NCBI GenBank assembly: GCA_029216955.1
Contig: JANAVB010042310.1
Coordinates: forward strand, 1-64,000
Length of the DNA: 64,000 nucleotides
Origin: Iris pallida
Lineage: Eukaryota > Streptophyta > Magnoliopsida > Asparagales > Iridaceae
Reading direction: 5' to 3'
The notes under the pieces were generated by a model. The model was given only the letters and a program-made list of their open reading frames with translations. It ran no database searches and was not told where the DNA came from. Both the position numbers and the translations under genes were made by a program. Shown here piece by piece: positions 21,144 to 35,162 of the stretch. Positions within the stretch are counted from its first letter, which is position 1, and each line of letters begins with the position of its first letter.

Positions 21144-23131
21144 ATGGAATTGCAAGACAGGAGCAACGCTTCTCTGAACACCGCATCGACTACAAGTGGA
21201 CTTTCACCTACGAGACTCCACCGACGCATGGAGGCCAGCTTACTCATCCGGGCGACCCGGCTCAGCCACAGACCTCGAGATTCCATAGGGACGACATCCC
21301 ACCACCTCCACAGTTCCCTCTGCAGACTCTGCCACCAGCACATGTTCTGTCCCCAACACCTGTTCCACCACCAGCACATGTTCTTCATCCAACACATGTT
21401 CCGTATTCAGTACCTCCCATGCACCAGTACCATCGATGTACCCAGCTCCCCCATGCATCCAGCACCAGCGTTGTATCCAGCTCCCCCTATTCATCCAGCA
21501 CCAGCGATGTATCCAGCTCTCCCCATTCATCTAGCACTAGCGATGTATCCAACTTCCACCATGCATCCAGCAACAACGATGTATCCAGCACATGTTCTAC
21601 CTCCACCACCTGCACTGGATAATGTTACGCTCTTAGGGATCTTTCAATAGCTCATCACTTCCCAGACGGCGCAAGCCAACATCTTATACGACACCTTGAG
21701 GGAGGCTCTTCAGACTAGAGACGCTCCCCAGCAGTGCCCTAGAAGTTCCAAGTACTTCCTAATTCTCAGGCCCAAGGAATTCTATAGGATAGAGGAGATT
21801 GTCTACGCTGATGAGTGGCTAGAGAACGTAGAGCGATATCTGAAGATGGCCCCAGTTTCAAAAGACCTGAAGATCGAGTCAGCTAGTACACAGCTCTACG
21901 ACATCGTCCATACATGGTATAGAGATGAGCCCGACTATCTGTACCGAACATGACTTGGGAGGAATTCAAGCAGCTGTTCAAGAAAAATTCTATCCCGACG
22001 TAGCTCGAGAGGCATTGGTGAGTCGGTTCGAGCACCTGGAGCAGGAAAATCTTACTGTCGATGAGTACACCTCAGAGTTTTTCTGCCTTATCCGCTTCGT
22101 AGAAGGCATGATCAGCACCCAGAATAAAAAGCTCGAAGATTCAGGAAGGTATTATCTCATGTGATCCGCTTAGCCATCGCCACCAGCCGAGCCGCTACTT
22201 ATAAGAAAATCTTGAAGGTCGTACAAGCAGTAGAAGAATAGCTGAACTACTGGCCGAAGAGGAGTCGAGAGATATCAGAGGAGGCAATAACCAATCAGCA
22301 CCAGCAAAGCGTCTCCAATTCCAGTCGAGGACCTTTCAGCACCAGCAGCAACAGTTCCAACCCAACGGTAAAGCTCTAACACATCATCAGAACTGAGTTC
22401 CGGCCCTTCGGAGCATATTTATACTGCGGATCGCCCTCGTACCAGCTGAAGGACTGTGAACTAGTCTCTAATCAAACAGGATACGAGACGGCACCAACAC
22501 AAAAAGGACCAGCTAGACCACCAGCTGTTCCATAGCCACGAGGTCCACCACTCCCCACTCAGCAGCAGCATTTCGCTCAGTACCAGCAGAGAGTAGCACC
22601 CCAGCAGGGCAGAGCTTTTGTCATGGCCGTTGAGGAGCCCGAATCCACCCCAGATGTGATAGCAGGTTCTATACTACTAGATTCTTTTTCAGCTATAGCT
22701 TTGTTCGATTTTGGTGCATCCCACAGCTTTATTTTTGTAGTTTTTGTGTTCAAGCATAGTCTAGCATCTGAACCCTTAAATGGTAGTTGCAAAATTATAA
22801 CGGGCAGAGGCGCTATCCTAGTCAAGGATATTTGCATGGGGTGTCGCATCACCTTGGGAGAGAATTGCACACCAACTTACTGGTAATGCCACTATCGAGT
22901 TTCGATATCGTTCTCGAAATGAATTGGTTAAGTAAGAATCATGCCTGTATAGACTTCCATCGAGGTTGTTTGTATTCAGTCCTCCAGGGGAGTCTATATT
23001 CGAGTTCGTTAGAAGAGCGGTGGATCAATATAGCAAGGCTATTTGCGGAGCTATGGTTGAGTAGAAGGAGACACCGCATCCCGTCATCGCAGAATTCCTG
23101 GACGTCTTTTCTGAGGATTTGCCAGGACTTC
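21144..23131 (+). pseudogene. Chromovirus B Gag and protease, degraded
   Basis: Pieces in all three frames give a chromovirus Gag. A proline-rich N-terminus (21420-21600) is followed by YADEWLENVERYLKMAPVSK and DEYTSEFFCLIRFVEGM, the capsid-like domain. A damaged knuckle at about 22425-22460 (YCGSPSYQLKDCE) has lost its His. Protease at 22623-22886 has LFDFGASHSFIF, with Phe where the active site normally has Ser or Thr. MPLSSFDIVLEMNWLSKNHA (22890-22940) leads towards RT. The sequence stops in the EFLDVFSEDLPG segment where F4 begins. There are many frameshifts. Confidence 0.82.
21455..21600 (+). repeat. 36-bp tandem repeat encoding proline-rich Gag repeats
   Basis: Four units of CATCCAGCACCAGCGATGTA plus TCCAGCTCCCCCCATT-type linker, 36 bases each and therefore frame-preserving, encode HPAPAMYPAPPI repeats of twelve residues. 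Further back a related TTCCACCACCAGCACATG phrase recurs at 21335-21390. It expands the disordered N-terminus of chromovirus B Gag. Confidence 0.85.
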
Positions 23132-23717
23132 TGTCACTCCCTAATTATGCAAGGTTATTTCACTCGTATTTAATTCTTGGAATCGATCGTCCTCTTTTGG
23201 GCATAATGCCGTACAAGTCTAGTATTGCACTTGTACAAGGCAAAGACGGTATATAATTAATAATCTCCACATTAGAACACATTGCAGTGGTAGAAGTAGA
23301 CAAATTGAAGATAATAAGGACGTTCTTACTCATTGAATATAATACATTATTTGAATGGTAGCAGCGAAATAAGTAGAAAACTTGAAGGCACACAGAGATA
23401 TGTAGAAATAAGCTGTCATTATTGATAATTAAAATTAGAGTACAAGACTTGTAATGGAATATAAAGTTTACAACACATCTCACTTTACATTGATAGCCAA
23501 CTGTACAAATGCCATAAAGCGTACATTTGATACTTTGATCCATTAGATTACAACTCGATATCCCGACTTGGCTTACAACTCACTGGTATAACTGATTATA
23601 ATGTTCCATATATTATGCCCTTTGTAGACAGAAGACATCATCTTTTGGAAGGGGCGCTTCTGCATGCCCAACAAATCTTCGATGCCGCCGGACCGATCAA
23701 ACCAATCTTCGATTATA
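23132..23717 (-). repeat. F4 3' LTR
   Basis: It aligns end to end with 35163-35748, sharing for example CCGTACAAGTCT, GCACTTGTACAAGGCAAAGA and CGGTATATAATT. On the minus strand the 5' terminus is decayed (TATAATCG where the other copy has TGTACACG). It interrupts the protease-RT junction of chromovirus B. Confidence 0.85.
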
Positions 23718-24695
23718 GAACTTCCCATGCACGAGCACCTAAAAGAGTGCCCACAATGTGGGTCAGTACATCATCTATGTACTGGCGAGCAGAATCCAAC
23801 CCACTGGCCTAAACCAACACAAAGTGATCAATTTTAGCAAGCATTCATTAGAGTGATGTTTATAGTTGGTGCCTAGCTTTAGTTATCGATTATGAGCAGA
23901 AATATTGAAGTATGTTAACATGTTCTCAACAGTGTTCTTATAGAGGTATTATTAATTAGGAATTGAGTTGACATATATTGAACATGTTCAATCCTGGAAG
24001 GGGCACTGTTTAGCATAATTATCATGACTAAACAGTGTTCATAGCAAGACAACATTGTAGCATTCTTGTGTTAACATGTTGGGTATCGTTGAGGCAACAT
24101 TCTAGCATACTGTATTTAACTCGTTAAGCAGGTTCTCATTTGAAAGGTAACATCACGGCATCGTTTTGTTTAGCATGTTAAGAAGGAAAGTTGAACCAAT
24201 ACATATAATGAATATATCACATTTAAGCGATTTCTTATCGATAGCCGACTCCTTGTACCTGCATCAAATACATGTTATCAGATATACTTACTCTGTCTGC
24301 ACAAAACATTCATTAGCCTGCATCCTGACTACATGATTCACTGGTGATAGTGCACCACTTAGGATGTTGCCATATAGGACTTCATAAGGTATGGGATGTG
24401 CCATTCACCAGGTTGTGAGCCCGAATGAATGTCCCAATACCATGTGCCACCAAAGCACGCCGATTCCCTCCTAGGCTGACTCGATCCCACCACTACGGGT
24501 ACCATTTGAGGAAATAATACCTTATGCATAAGTTGTCCATGGGCATGCGAATGCATGTCCGACTCGATCATGAACAAAATTATATGGTAAAATATTGAAA
24601 TAAGTAAAGACGACAGTTCATCATCTCATCTTTCCAAGTCGTGTTCAATGACTTATTCATTTCTATTATTTCCATCATTCCCACTTGGTGATCTC
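23718..24695 (-). other. F4 internal DNA, 3' part, no gene seen
   Basis: AT-rich with short open frames only. AACATTGTAGCAT, TAACATGTTGGG and AACATTCTAGCAT phrases at 24050-24110 suggest small local repeats. The 72-codon frame at 24359-24577 (minus) has no recognisable motif and I do not call it a gene. Confidence 0.6.
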
Positions 24696-25589
24696 TGTCA
24701 CTACCACTTTTCTAGCTTGGGGGTATTTTGGTCTTTTTTCAAATTTTTGGAATTATTATGTATTATTATGATTTATTAGAATTAATATGATTTACAGTGA
24801 TTTTTTTATTGATTTTTAGTATAATTGATTTTGGTGTTTTAGGGGACTTTGACTTATGTTGACTTTTGAGACTAACCTAGTGGCTAACCTAGATCATGGC
24901 TATATGATTAGGATATGGAACCCTAGAATAACTTAAGTTAGTGATAATTAACCCATTGGATTAATTTGGAGGAAATAGGAATTGAATTGATTAAGAATGG
25001 CTTGTGATTTCACAAGTCATGACTTGTGATTAAGGCTTAATAGCCAATAGGCCCACACCATGAACCAACCCTAACCCTAATTAGCCCATGGCTGGACATT
25101 TAGTCTCCCCCATCCTATTTAATACCCCCAAAGTTAGGGCTAGCCTCCATTAGGTTTTCTTGCCATGTTTTAGAAAGAGGTATTTCTCCATCTTTCAAAA
25201 ATCCTAGTAAATCCATTTTAATTCCTTTTTAACCCAAACAAATTGCAATAGGTTCTAATTTCTATCTACTTGCTGTTGGTATCAAGTATTCTCAGATTTG
25301 GAGAGTATTGAAGGAGTTTGGCCATCAAGAGGAGCACCTCTTTGTGGAGCTTTTTGAGGCTTTGGGTACTCTTAAGTAACTCTCTATCCACACCATAGAA
25401 TCCTGAGATTTTTGCATCATTAGGGAGCCTTAGACCTAACCTAACAGTAGGAATAGGAAACCCTAAGAATTCGTGTCCTTTCGTGTCTAAACTGGACACA
25501 TATCAGTGCCTAGCTTTATGTGTTTGTGGAAATGCCACAGTGGAACTGTTTGTGTTATTTTTGAAATATTTTTGATTTGAAATTTACTT

Positions 25590-26170
25590 TTCAGTGTTGC
25601 TTACACGATTCTTGTGCACTGGGATGGATTCGTGCACGTGTCGTATCGTTTTGGACACGCGTGCACATGTGCTGCACACGCTCGCGTGCGGCCTGGCGGA
25701 TCCCCTACTACTCGGGGTCTCCACAGGACACGACACGGCGAGTTTTGACATGAAACTTTGTGGGATCCTTGGGGCACCTTCTGTCACCATGCTCCCCAAA
25801 TTTCATGGGATTTCGTGGTCGGGTTAGGGAGAAATCGATCGCGCACGGGGATTGCGCCGTCCCGTGCGCAGGCTGTTATTAGCCAATGATACGGCTTCGA
25901 ATCTTTGGACACGACAAGTAATGACACGATACAGGGTGACACACACCTAGGCCTACCATAGGTGCACCCACTGACACGAGCACGAGGCCAAGGTTGGCCT
26001 GTGTCGAGTGCACGACACGCGTGCACACATGCACGAGACTGTCCCAGTTTCTGTGTCCAGTTTACCCGTTTTGGTTTTAATTTGGATTGGACACGTTTGT
26101 GTCTACTTTGGTGGACACAAACTCATCACACGACACGTGTACATGTTGTATGTACTTTACCAACCTTTAA
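25590..26170 (+). repeat. GACAC/CACG-rich block of LTR E
   Basis: Words such as GGACACG, GCACACG, CACGACACG and CACGTGTCG recur dozens of times without strict periodicity. G+C is much higher than in flanking DNA. Equivalent blocks lie at 29260-29960 (LTR F), 37260-37740 (LTR C, weaker) and 51590-51670 (LTR D, TGACACT type). Open frames inside on both strands are compositional artefacts. Confidence 0.75.
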
Positions 26171-27062
26171 ATGGGTGTTTTAATTGAAATTCTTAATCAA
26201 TTCTCGATTTCCCATTTTCTGAAACAGTGTTCTTCACTGTTTACTTTTCCAGTTTTCAAATTAGTTTTTGGTCAATCATTTAACTAATTTAATGCTATTA
26301 ATTACATGGTTTTTAACCTCTAATATGTACACCTACATGTTATCTAATGATAGGTTGATTTTGGGTTTGAATTATTGTGAATCATAATATAACCTGGCTG
26401 GATCCTTGTGTATTGATTGGGGGTACGGGGGAGTAGAAGTAAACATGTGAATAATATCCAAGTAGTGTAGTTCCCAGAATCACTCCATAGTGTAGTTCCT
26501 AGAATCTCCTATGCCAATCACATGTTTATATTGTACTCTGACTTACTAGCTACTGATAGCTCTCTATTACAGTATATCTATTTCCATTAGAGTTTTCTCT
26601 GTTTACATTCCATGCTTCTTTCAGTTTCATGTATCTTACTTTACTGCACGATTATATTTTCTAACCTGTTATTGTCACGACCCGCACCCTAAAGTAAGGG
26701 CACGAGACGTGGGTACGTCCAGCCTACGCCGCAGTGTCGGCGGTAGAACGCTGTCCTAGGTCAATCATCTAACAATATAAAGGTACCTGTACAGTTTATA
26801 CACTCCGAATAGAGGTAACATCACAACATACAGTCTCAATCACATCTAAGGTAGAAGAATGAAAGACAGATAGATAGATAGATAGTAACTCAAAGAGAAC
26901 AATAGCATAGATGAAATAAGTCTAAGTGTCTAGGATACATAACATCCAGAATGTCAACTCATAATACAATAAGTCTAAGAGTCTATACATCTCCACATCT
27001 CAAAATACAACTCAGAATGTGAGACAAAATATAATGTAGAAAAGACTGTCTAGCTAACTGGT

Positions 27063-27242
27063 CTAGACTACTGGAGCAACATCCTCAGTTGCAGGTGGAT
27101 CCTGCTGAGGGTCCTCAACACAAGTGTCATCTAGTCCTGCTCCATAATATGTAGTCACCCATGCCTCGTCCTCATCCTCTGTAATATTTTCAACAGGTCC
27201 AGTCAGGACAGGAACGAGCACAATGCATCTCACACAGTTCAT
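27063..27242 (-). CDS. Small acidic open frame in LTR F (59 codons), putative
   Basis: The minus strand has ATG (MNCVRCIVLVPVLTG...) through PVENITEDEDEAW and TTYYGAGLDD, then a Pro/Gln/Asp tail and TAG. LTR E carries the same frame at about 31038-31203 (RCIVLAPVLTGPVENITEDE, then DTYYGATLDE, ending in TAG). Over the 37 or so alignable codons I count 13 changed: seven synonymous, two Asp/Glu exchanges and four others. That pattern looks like protein conservation. In LTR D the frame stops after VLAPVLTGPIDKFYR, and in LTR C after VLVPILTG. No known domain is recognised. It could be an exon end, since TTACAG in the middle resembles a splice acceptor. Confidence 0.4.
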   Translation of the reverse strand: MNCVRCIVLVPVLTGPVENITEDEDEAWVTTYYGAGLDDTCVEDPQQDPPATEDVAPVV

Positions 27243-28274
27243 ATCAGGTTAGGAAATACGATACAAGCAATAGAGTAAGATACATGAAATGCTGAAAGGA
27301 AATATATGCTGTAAAAGAGATAGCTGTAAAGGAAATATCTACTGTATATAGAGAATTGTAAGTGACTAGTGATGTAGAGTACAAGATAGGCATGTGAATG
27401 GCTAGAATTTGTACATGATTACACTACTGAGTTTGCACATGATTACACTACTTTGGAATTATTCACATGTCTACTTCTACTCTCCCGTTTCCCCAATCAA
27501 TACACAAGGATCTAGACAAGTTACGTTATTATACATGATTACTTCACATGAGGCTCATAAATGAGTATACGTGAAGTTATACATGAGGGCTCAGTGAATC
27601 ATGAGAGTACATGATCACATGAGTGCACATGTAAGATGGAAGCATAGGAGTACATGATGATAGTGAAACACACATAACATGAAGTACCCGATGCTCCCGA
27701 GAGGGATAACATCTCATGTAAAGATCCATATAGTACCAATCCGTGTTACCAATGTGACAGCAACATGTAAAGTAATCTAGAGTGAGAAGTAAAGCCTGAA
27801 CAAGTATGAAACGGTCAGAGAATGTACTCGCCTACTGTATGAATGTCTGTAGAGAATATGATGTCTGAGGAGAGGTGTCTGGCTCCTGATCAGAGCAACA
27901 CAAGTCACAATATATTCTAAATAGTAAAAATGAAGTCTACTATGCATACTACATGATTCTAGGTCAATCTGGTCAAAAGTCAACTCTTGGTCAACTCTGG
28001 TCAACTCTAAAGTCAAACTAGTCAAAGTTAGGTCAACACTAGTCAAACTAGTTAGGGTTTTAGTCAAACTAGTTAAACTAGTTGTTTTAGGTCATTCCTA
28101 GTCAATTCTAGGTTAACTAGGTCAAATTTGACCTAAGGTTGACTTTGGTCAACCCTTAGTCAACAAGGGTTAACTAGTAGTGTTTTAGGTCATTAGGGTT
28201 AGCCCCAAGCCATAGGCTAGTATCTTGGCCATAGGCTATTACTTAGGTTTCTATATAAACCTATACCTAGTAAG

Positions 28275-28780
<506 letters not shown>

Positions 28781-29259
28781 TAAAACATATATATAGAGAG
28801 AGAAAAGTGAGAGAGAGACTTAGAGTAAGGGAGAGAGAGATATAGAAAACAGAAGAGAGAGGGAAGTGACTGCTGTATACAGCAAGGAGGGGGGGTTCCA
28901 GATTCTGGAACCAAAAAATTAACCCCCAACACACACACAGTTCATATATACATATATATGTATATACACACAACTACAAATATACACAACCATTTATCCT
29001 CAAAACTCACCTACACTCACACATACATATATACTACGTATATATATACTAAAAACATACCATTACATGTATAATTCATATCAAAAATAGGTTTAAAACT
29101 CGAATTTGCAAAACTGGAATTTATCCCAAAACTGAAAAATAGGGACTGTGCACTCGATAATAGGGTAACCCGATTTCACACACCAACACGAGCTAAGACT
29201 CGAATCCATTGGTCGATAACTGAGTCCCACAGTGTACCCTAGTGTCCTAGGTACCTGAC

Positions 29260-29960
29260 ACGACACCACGACACGGATTTATGTGTCCAAACACTCAAAA
29301 ACTCCACTCGGGTAAATTCCTGATACGCAACGCGTGCACAGCGTCGTGCACGCGTTCCACACGCTCGTAGACACACCACGAGACATGACACGTCTCGTGG
29401 TCGTGCACACGTGTAGCCCACACATAGGGCTACACGACACACTCACTGACACGTGTCTACGACACTCGTGGACACGATACGAACCCCGTATCAGTCGTGA
29501 AAAACACGACTGATACACGAGTCCAGACCGCGTCGTGCACGCGGTTGTACGCCTCGTGCTCGCGACACAGGACATGACACATCTCGTGCTCGTGTCCTCG
29601 TGTACGCTACATATAGGGCTATACGCTCGTGTCATCACGAGACACCCAAGTGTCGTGTCCGCGCGACACGACACGCTCGAAGTTGTCCCTGCGCACGTGT
29701 GCGCTGACAGCGATGTCCAGTACGAGTGAGATTTCTCACTCGACACGACACGACGCGACACTAAACTTTAGGGGCATGTTCGCAGACATTGCCCCCGTGT
29801 CCGTGTCAATTTGCTCGTGTCCTAGTGCCCTGTGCAGTGCGCACGAAGGGTGGGGTAGCAGGGCATGCACGAGAGTCTCGTGCAGTGAGTTCGTGTCCAA
29901 TTTGGACACGGACACAGCACGAAAATGTGCTCAGTCCACTAGGTATGTGACCTACATGTC
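29260..29960 (-). repeat. GACAC/CACG-rich block of LTR F
   Basis: The same kind of block as in LTR E: CACGACACG, GTGTCCACGAG, CTCGTGTC and CACGTGT words in dense array. The 160-codon open frame on the minus strand at 29279-29761 is made of these words (Cys/Ser/Thr/Arg-rich) and has no domain. Confidence 0.75.
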
Positions 29961-31037
29961 TAGGGCTACATGATCATGCAATTTGTTTTACATTTTAACA
30001 AAATCGAATCCTCTGTGGCATTTCACCAAACAAGGGTATCTAGCTTAGGATACGTGTCCGATACGGACACCAAACCGACTCTAATTTTCACCAAATTTTA
30101 CCCACAGTTATGGTAGTCCTATATGAATGCATTTATGAAGAAAAAACAGAGTTTTAACTATGTTTGAGGGAATTTACCTATTGGTGCAATTCCAAGGAAA
30201 ATCAATGAAAAGGGGGGTGTGTGTCCTTCAACTTGATGATGCCCAAAACTTCCAAATTCTTGATTGCTAGCTTCCTTTAGCACCCTTGATGTTGTAGGGT
30301 CCCAATGCAAAAGACTAGAGTGAAATTGGATCAATATTGATCAAGTTGTGTAGGTTTGAAGAAGTGGGATTTTTCTAGTATTAAATTCATGTAAATTTGT
30401 TCATGAATGATGCAATGAGACTATATAGCAATGTGTGGCTGCTAGGGGGGTACCTTTGGCCGGCCATGGCATGGGGGGGTGTCCTTGCCCTTTCCTTCAT
30501 GGTGAAGGCAAGACTTTGGTGCTAAAGTTGGGACACTTTAGAGGGTTTCAAGCAAAATATATATAAAGTGCTTTCTAAGATATTTCCATTACTTTAACCC
30601 TTGACTAGTTATCCATCCTAAAGCTTCTAGGTTAGTAGCTAACCTCTAGATTAGGGTAAGATAGGTTAGTGACTAATCATGGTACTTAACAAGAATTAAA
30701 TAATATTAAAATCACATAATCTCAAATAAAGTCTAGTAAATTACCAAAATACCCTTTTGGCCAAAAGTCACTAATTTGATGTTCTAAGCCTATGGCTAAG
30801 CTCACATGGTCATGGCAACTTCTAGGTTAAGGAAAACTAGGGTTTACACTAAGTTATACTAACAAAATCACAAAGTCATAAGTCATGACTTAGCATGACT
30901 TAGAAAATGGTTCTAATTACACTAATAATCACCAAAAATCATATCATGCCCTAAACACCATTAATAAATAATAAAAATAATAATTTTTTCAACAATCCCC
31001 AATTTCAGAAAACAGGGTGTTACAGTTATGAACGGTT

Positions 31038-31203
31038 GAGATGTATTGTGCTCGCTCCTGTCCTGACTGGACCTGTTGAAAATATTACAGAGGACGAGGA
31101 GGAGGCTAGTGTGGATACCTATTACGGTGCTACTTTAGATGAGTGCCTGGACCTGGACCAGCAGCAGGTCCCACTAGCTATCGATGACACACCCTTAGAC
31201 TAG
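31038..31203 (+). CDS. Small acidic open frame in LTR E, putative, no ATG
   Basis: This is the counterpart of the LTR F frame. It reads RCIVLAPVLTGPVENITEDE, then EEASVDTYYGATLDECLDLD, a Gln/Pro/Asp tail and TAG. The upstream ATG that opens the frame in F is out of frame here by one base. It would need a different start or splicing. Kept as a putative conserved frame only. Confidence 0.3.
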
Positions 31204-31543
31204 GATGCTTTCATTTCAGTATTTCATGGATGATTGTACTTATTGATATTGGGATATGGGATTATGTATCTATCTTAAACACTTAGACTCTCTGATTTAC
31301 TTGGGATCTTTCTTTCATTTCTGCAGTTTCTCTTATCTATCTATCTGCTATCTTTTCGTCTGCCTTAGTTGTGGTTGAGTTACTTTCTGCTATGTTACCC
31401 CCATTCAGGGAGTATAAACTGTTTAAGCTTTATATTGTTAGATGTTGTGACCTAGGACAGCGTTCTACCGTCGACACTGCGGCGTAGGCTAGACCTACCC
31501 ACGTCTCGTGCCCTTGCTCTAGGGTGCGGGTCGTGACAATCTC

Positions 31544-34500
31544 AGCGATTCCAAGCCTTTTCATTTCTTATTGCATTGATTCATTGCAACATTTCTCATA
31601 GCCTTCCTTTCAACGAGGAACAAACCACATTCATTCATTGCCTATAAGAAACAGACAACATTTCATATCTTTGCAACAATTATACAGGGTGTACATTATT
31701 ATAGTATTTCGATTAGTTTATTGAGTCAATATCATAGCCAGTTCATTTCTCATGTGGCATTCACAAAGCATCTCATTAAGTGAAGTGATTCATTTGTTTC
31801 AGTAGCATTAATGTTCATGTGTTGTTCATTTCAATATTAGGCAACATAAACATCTCTATTGTCCAGCAACTAAAACATGGGACATCTAAGGACAATTCAT
31901 GGCATCATAATACTCTATTTTATTAAGCATGAAGGAGTAAGGAGGAGGAAGGACAGTTCCACTCACTTACATAAAGGGTCTTCCTGTTTCGATTGCATAC
32001 ATTCCCGCTAAGCGTAGCTTCACCAATGAGCCACGTTCCAATACCCATTTCGTTTAGCCGACTAAGAGAGACTGCATCAATCTCAATTCTCTTGATTTCC
32101 AAACACAAGTCACGGTCCAACATTCTGATCGCCTCCAACAAGTCAACCCAAATGCCCCGCACGAAGCAAAGCATTACATAATATACCACTCAGAAAAAGT
32201 TTTATTCTTGAAACTTAAGGAAACAACTAATTCTACTAATTTACTTAGTCACTACCAGTTACTCATTCAGCTTCTATTCAATATTTCGATTCGACACTCT
32301 AGAAAGTATGGAGATTGTTATCTAATTGTACCACTTAATTCATCGATGATTCAATCCATCTGTCTCTTTTCCAAATTACTAGCAACTTCTTTTTGATTCA
32401 CCAACATTTCCCCAGCATTGTTATCTTTGTCGCAGTTTACCACTTCGTTTGGATTCGTAGACATATCTTAGGCATCCGCAAAACATATGCATTTAGCCAA
32501 AGTCCGTGCTAGTGTGATTCAATAAGCTCCCTCTATAGTGCTATCTCTGTCGCAGCTATCACTTTGGTTGGATCCATACACATACTTTAGGGCATCCCCA
32601 AAATATATGTATTTTAGCCAACTTTCATGTTAGTGCGATTCGATAAGCCACGATTGTAACTCTTTTTTCCAAATCCGACTTAACATCCTTTCAATTGGCT
32701 TATTACTTTGCCACAATCTCTATCTTTTCAGCCATAACTCTCAACATCAGTGACTGCTCAGATAAGTTCCTTATCCAAGCACGATATTTCTAAAATTCGG
32801 CCAAGGGTCTAACTTAGAGCCAACCATATTAAGAGTTTACAACAACCAATATGCAATTCTATTCCTTTCCGAATCCAATGATATTTCTTCCCGAGACAAT
32901 TCATCTTTTTTATAAGATACAATCAAAAGTCACCCACTATGATTACCTGAGCCAATGGTACAATTCCATGGACAGTCAAGGTTAACCCAGCTACCCGACT
33001 TTAGATACCGAATCAACGTTCCCGTTGTGAGCAGACAATTCTATCTCATGGAATAATTTACTAATGGATACATACAACTCAAGTCTTACCCTACGATTGC
33101 AGTCCCCACTTAAGGCCGACATATAACTTCACAAGGGTCAAACATCTCTAAGGCTCACGTTGTTGCATATACTTACCGCATATACTTTCTTGGGTCATAC
33201 TCATCACCATCTCTCGTTCAATACCAAAAGGTTATTCTATGGGTCGCCAACTGTCACCCTATTATTCGGCCAAGTCTCTAAAGTTAGCTACACCAACAAC
33301 TAAACCTAATCACTCGGTGATTTCTCTAGAGTGGACGGCTACTAGGGTTATACTAGTTTTTTATTCTTACTGCCAACAAGTAACCGACAGTTCTAAAGAA
33401 CTCTACCCAAACCTATGGGTATCAGCTCAATCTGAATAACTAACTGCCATTTTCGACTATGTCAACAATTGGTTACGCAGCCCATGGTCGCTAGGGTCAA
33501 GTCTATCTATCTGGGGTCATCCTCAAGGAGCTAATTCCCACAGAGGCTCATTCTAGACTTTACCCAACGATCGACTAAGATCGATCTAGCAATATTATGT
33601 TCAAGTCCTGAACTGAAATATAATTCCCTTCAATTCTATTTCCATTCCAATCTATTGTGCCCACACGGGTCCATATACCGAGGTTAACTATTCAAGGGTC
33701 ATCAATTCCGATAGTCTCAATAAAACTATGGAATTATACTATTCGGTCTGTATGACAAAGTCATACCACTAAATCATAAGCCAGCAATCTATATCCCAAC
33801 CGATAGCCGTCTGTACATCACACCATCTACCGACACTATCTAACATATTTCGAGGTTCGAAATCTCATTCGTTTCCCAGCCATCAAAATTTCGAACAAAC
33901 ATTCTTATGATTTCACACCACAATGTCTAGTAACTTATTCCTTTCAAATTCGACAATTTATGCATCAATTAACCATTCTCTACGTGACACAAGTATTCAG
34001 AGTCACTACTTGTTACTTCTAGGATACACTTTAATTCCTCAGCATACATGTACGCATGCAACGACTATCAATCTTGGCGAGAACAAAGTCAACTTTTACT
34101 GATTCTATCCTCCGGTAATCAAGATGAGTTAACATCTGTCGTACCTTAGGGTTATAGCACATATTTTCAACATTCATTCGAGTCACCAACAATATTTCCA
34201 TTTTTTTAATTTAGCAACCAACTTGTAATAGCCACATATGATTCCCATCCAACTAGTCGTAACTATCGTTCGATGTTCTAAGCCAAACAACATTCGCTAG
34301 CCAAATTTATTACCACAGTATAACTATCATCCTACTAGTCTGAGCCATTGTCAGACTTAGCAATTCCCAACCAAGGCACTCGTTACACTTTCCGACAATC
34401 TCGCTACCAAGTATACGTCACCGTCAAGGGACAATCAAGTCATCTAGTAATATGGTATGACTCTCAGCTAAGTCTTGGCACTACCCAAGGCTTACAGATA

Positions 34501-35144
34501 GACTCATTGCTATCTGGTGGAAAGGGTCATGATACATTTCATTCCGAAGTGGTAGAGGCAATATACCACTCAGAAACAAAGCCATCCCCAGATAATACCA
34601 ACTCAAACCTATTCCAGACATTCGTTATCTACATGATCACAACATAAAGCCAACATCTCAGGTCTCAATATCACAAGCCAACATTCTTAGGGTCTCGAGA
34701 GCACTAGCCAACACACATGAGTCAACTCATCAATTCTGTTGAACTCATCCTTGTTTTATTCACTATTCTTTCCTAACATCACAGGTAATTCTCAGGATGT
34801 TACAACATACATAGCCATAATTTATATTCCCATATTTCGAACATCATCACAACATAGCATACTATGGCATCGAGACATTATTGGGTTATTAGTGTCCAAA
34901 CCAACAACAATCATTCATTCAGGGGCTTCACAATGGATTTAGACTTATTGTATGGAACATAACATTTAGGAAGCAGCCAAGAGGGTCAAAGAACTTTCAG
35001 ACATGAACAACTTAAAATGACTACAAGAACAACAACAGCATAATTGCAGAAGTAACGTTGAGTGATCGCAGAAGCAACATTTGGTTAATCGCTGATGCAA
35101 CTTTGATTTGAAACGAATCAAATAAGAGTCCAAGGACGTAAAGA
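31544..35144 (-). other. F4 internal DNA, 5' part, no gene seen
   Basis: About 3.6 kb of AT-rich DNA with only short open frames on both strands (up to 99 codons) and no transposon protein motif. Two phrases are locally duplicated: CGCAGYTWYCACTTYGKTTGGAT with ACACATACTTTAGGCATC at 32430-32620. A short run GATTTCGAACCTCGAAAT (minus, about 33850) resembles the 3' leader of gypsy elements by chance only. The size and emptiness suggest a large retrotransposon derivative. Confidence 0.6.
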
Positions 35145-35159
35145 TGTGCTCTGATACCA
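35145..35159 (-). other. F4 primer-binding site, tRNA-iMet type
   Basis: The minus strand reads TGGTATCAGAGCACA three bases after the LTR end GGGGCATGACA. TGGTATCAGAGC is the common plant iMet-type primer site. It fixes the element's orientation and the boundary of the 5' LTR. Confidence 0.9.
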
Positions 35160-35162
35160 ATT

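Noticed and set aside
29279..29761. 160-codon minus-strand open frame rich in Cys, Ser, Thr and Arg
   Set aside because: It lies entirely inside the CACG/GACAC word block and has no motif. Equivalent frames are not kept in LTR E.
31544..35144. Possible host gene between 31.5 and 35.1 kb
   Set aside because: Only short frames without motifs or plausible splice structure. The region is bounded by the F4 primer site and LTR.
35145..35160. Possible tRNA fragment
   Set aside because: It is only the primer-binding complement of the iMet 3' end. There is no cloverleaf.
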